Of a stretch of DNA of 64,000 bases, positions 62,323 to 64,000 are shown in pieces. Numbering within the stretch: position 1 is the first letter of the stretch; every line of letters begins with the position of its first letter. A program made the translations under genes and the position numbers. Below the pieces are notes generated by a model. That model ran no database searches. It saw nothing but the letters and a program-made list of their open reading frames with translations, and was not told the DNA's origin. This DNA comes from Bacteroidales bacterium (GTDB lineage Bacteria; Bacteroidota; Bacteroidia; Bacteroidales; UBA932), in NCBI GenBank assembly GCA_022653675.1, contig JALCST010000001.1, forward strand, positions 1 through 64,000, read 5' to 3'.

Positions 62323-64000
62323 TTAAGGTCTCCCGCCACCATGTCCTCCGCCGGCTCCGCCTCCGCTGCTGAACGATCCCACCGTCGTGACCGTACCCGA
62401 AACCTTGAAGCTCGATGACTTGCTGCCACCTGAATAGGTGCCCCCCGTAGTGTAGTTTCCCAACGAGGTGCCACCGTTGACGGCACCTCCGGTATAGATC
62501 GTGTATGTTCCGCCCGAAAGTGACGGACTGCTGTAAAGCATCACCGCGCTCGAGTAGGAGATCGACAGGTCGTATGTGAACAGGCAATTTCCGTCCGAAT
62601 CCAGTATTGCTACCAGGGATTTTCCCACGCTGCCGTAAATTACGGATTTCTGCGAGCAGGAATTGGCTGTAGGTGTGCTCGTAGAACCCCCGAACCCTAA
62701 AAGTATGCCTCCGGTGATTGCGAAATTGTTCTGGTCGCAGTCGAACCCGTCTTCCGGGGTAGTCGTACCGACAGCGATCGTCAGTCCTTCGGTGAACAGG
62801 AACGAGCCGTTCGAATCTATTCCGTCGTTGCCGGAACTGTAGCAGAATGTCCGGCCACCGTTGACCGTTATATTTGTGGATGCGTTCATGGCATCGTCAT
62901 AGGCTGTCACGTTTATGGTGCCGTCGTTCACGACTATCGTTGATTTGCTCTCTATGCCTTCGCTGTCGTCTCCTCCCGTCGCAGAAACTGTGACGTCTCC
63001 TCCGTTGAACGTCATTTCCCCGTCGCATTTGATTCCCTTGGCTCCCGTGGAAGACGAGCCGTAACTGTATTCTTTCCCGGTTGTCGTGACATTCAGGGTG
63101 CCACCGTCTATCGTTATCTTGCCGTCGGCATTGATCCCCTTTCCCCCCTTTCCGGTCGACTTCAATGTCGCACCGGCATTGTCGAAGGTGAAATCCGTTC
63201 CCGATTTTATGCAGGCCGCTCCCTTTACGTCGTCGTCGTCCGAATCGTATTTCCCGTCGCCGCTCGTGGCAAGGTCCAGGGTCCCTCCGTTTATATCCAC
63301 GTATGTCTCGGCCTTGATGCATTTTTTTGCGGTCCCGTCGGTCGATACGGTGGTCGAACCGCCGTTTACAACCACGTACCCGTCTTCGCAATCGATGCCG
63401 TCGGAAGAGGCCGTTACGGATAGGTCGCCGCCGTTCTGCAGAAAATATTCCTTGGCATGGATGCCGTCGTTCGCCGCTTTCGTGATGCTGATGGATGTGC
63501 CCGGTTCGATGATCACGTATTCGTCGCTGCATATTCCGTTTTTGTGGTTTCCCGTCACCTTCAACGAACCGCCGCCGCTGAAGACCAGCTGCCCTTCACT
63601 GAACAAGCAGCCCTTTTCATCCTCCGATGCCGGAGTATTGTAGGATGATGCGTCGCATAATGTGTTGGTAGTTCCCTCCGGGAGGGTGACGACGCATTTT
63701 TTGCTAGACTGGCTGTTTATGGCCGCGCCGGATTCGGATGTGATGGAGACTCCGTCCAAAGTCAGTTGAAAGCTTTTTGCGCTGTATATCTTGAAAGATC
63801 CGTCGGAGGTAGTGCCAGAAAGCATGTATGAGACGCCTTCGGCAGTAGAAGTCACCGTTATGTGCGCACCGTCAGTGGCTATGGCGATACTGTCACCTCC
63901 GCCGTCTATGATTGCGGAATTTCCGGAATACGAAATTTTTACCTGGGAAGAGACTTCGAATATGGAAGTGGTGTCTGAATTGTCGTCGGTTTGATACTTA
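62323..64000 (-). CDS. Cthe_2159-like beta-helix carbohydrate-binding protein (5' end outside window)
   Basis: The frame is open from the stop at 62323 to the window edge, so at least 559 residues are present and the N-terminus is missing. A GTG at 63855 is an internal codon, not the start. The body is a run of short beta-helix coils with repeating patterns such as DGIHAKEYFLQNGGDLSVTA, DGIDCEDGYVVVNGGSTTV and KCIKAETYVDINGGTLDLAT, with many Asp, Gly, Asn and Thr residues. This matches the Cthe_2159 (DUF4353) family, whose founder is a secreted calcium-dependent parallel beta-helix that binds cellulose and pectin. The C-terminus is a Gly/His-rich tail (GGGAGGGHGGGRP). It is probably exported and displayed on the surface. 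The ligand is unknown. Confidence 0.8.
   Translation of the reverse strand, partial: KYQTDDNSDTTSIFEVSSQVKISYSGNSAIIDGGGDSIAIATDGAHITVTSTAEGVSYMLSGTTSDGSFKIYSAKSFQLTLDGVSITSESGAAINSQSSKKCVVTLPEGTTNTLCDASSYNTPASEDEKGCLFSEGQLVFSGGGSLKVTGNHKNGICSDEYVIIEPGTSISITKAANDGIHAKEYFLQNGGDLSVTASSDGIDCEDGYVVVNGGSTTVSTDGTAKKCIKAETYVDINGGTLDLATSGDGKYDSDDDDVKGAACIKSGTDFTFDNAGATLKSTGKGGKGINADGKITIDGGTLNVTTTGKEYSYGSSSTGAKGIKCDGEMTFNGGDVTVSATGGDDSEGIESKSTIVVNDGTINVTAYDDAMNASTNITVNGGRTFCYSSGNDGIDSNGSFLFTEGLTIAVGTTTPEDGFDCDQNNFAITGGILLGFGGSTSTPTANSCSQKSVIYGSVGKSLVAILDSDGNCLFTYDLSISYSSAVMLYSSPSLSGGTYTIYTGGAVNGGTSLGNYTTGGTYSGGSKSSSFKVSGTVTTVGSFSSGGGAGGGHGGGRP

Noticed and set aside
62897-63532. A 211-codon minus-strand frame in another register of the beta-helix gene
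   Set aside because: It is a frame-shifted shadow of a repetitive gene, very rich in Arg, with no support of its own.

Overview
The window looks like a chromosomal piece of a gut-type Bacteroidales bacterium (phylum Bacteroidota). The grounds are two SusC/SusD loci, lipoproteins throughout, TAnnTTTG promoter boxes of the Bacteroidota sigma factor, A-rich start regions without Shine-Dalgarno sequences, and phylum-typical families (GSIII glutamine synthetase, DUF5606, DUF3276, DUF6377, long NusB, tricorn-type S41 protease). The genus cannot be fixed from sequence alone. No tRNA, rRNA or CRISPR array is visible, and no gene-free stretch exceeds 300 bases.

Layout. (1) 1-4.5 kb is an accessory edge. 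A cluster of degenerate ~23-bp repeats, which I read as an insertion-sequence end of IS21 type, abuts a 5'-truncated TPR/LuxR-like regulator. A beta-barrel protein, two tandem PH-like membrane proteins, a DUF2202 lipoprotein and a divergent AraC regulator follow. (2) 4.7-17.3 kb is polysaccharide utilization locus 1: SusC, SusD, a surface lipoprotein, two paralogous clan GH-A glycosidase lipoproteins, a SASA acetylesterase, a cytoplasmic GH130 enzyme and a sodium/solute symporter. It reads as one operon that cuts an acetylated, probably mannose-containing glycan outside the cell and phosphorolyses the imported disaccharide. (3) 17.4-27 kb holds a DUF6377 sensor-regulator and locus 2: SusC, SusD, a SusE/F protein and a GH66 dextranase, pointing to an alpha-1,6-glucan.

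(4) 27-35 kb: an aminotransferase, GSIII, PurM, a secreted MurI-like lipoprotein in which the second catalytic cysteine is serine, a 3'-5' exonuclease, an RlmI-like methyltransferase and a DUF3276 protein. (5) 35.5-42.6 kb is a tight housekeeping operon: nusB, yajC, a YbbR protein, coaE, a TerB-DnaJ protein, a DUF5606 protein, rimO, fabG and a lipoprotein. (6) 42.6-51.8 kb: tricorn-like protease and YicC, then glnS, a GSI-like glutamine synthetase, rnhA and pdxA. (7) 51.9-62.3 kb: recG, nfo, pgi and an AddB/AddA-like helicase-nuclease pair. (8) The window ends inside a secreted Cthe_2159-like beta-helix protein.

The most interesting points are the unusual enzyme pair of locus 1, a perfect 14-bp inverted repeat between its regulator and susC, the MurI-like lipoprotein, mirrored promoter arms upstream of GSIII, promoter boxes placed so close to start codons that leaderless mRNAs are likely, and the insertion-element end at the left edge.
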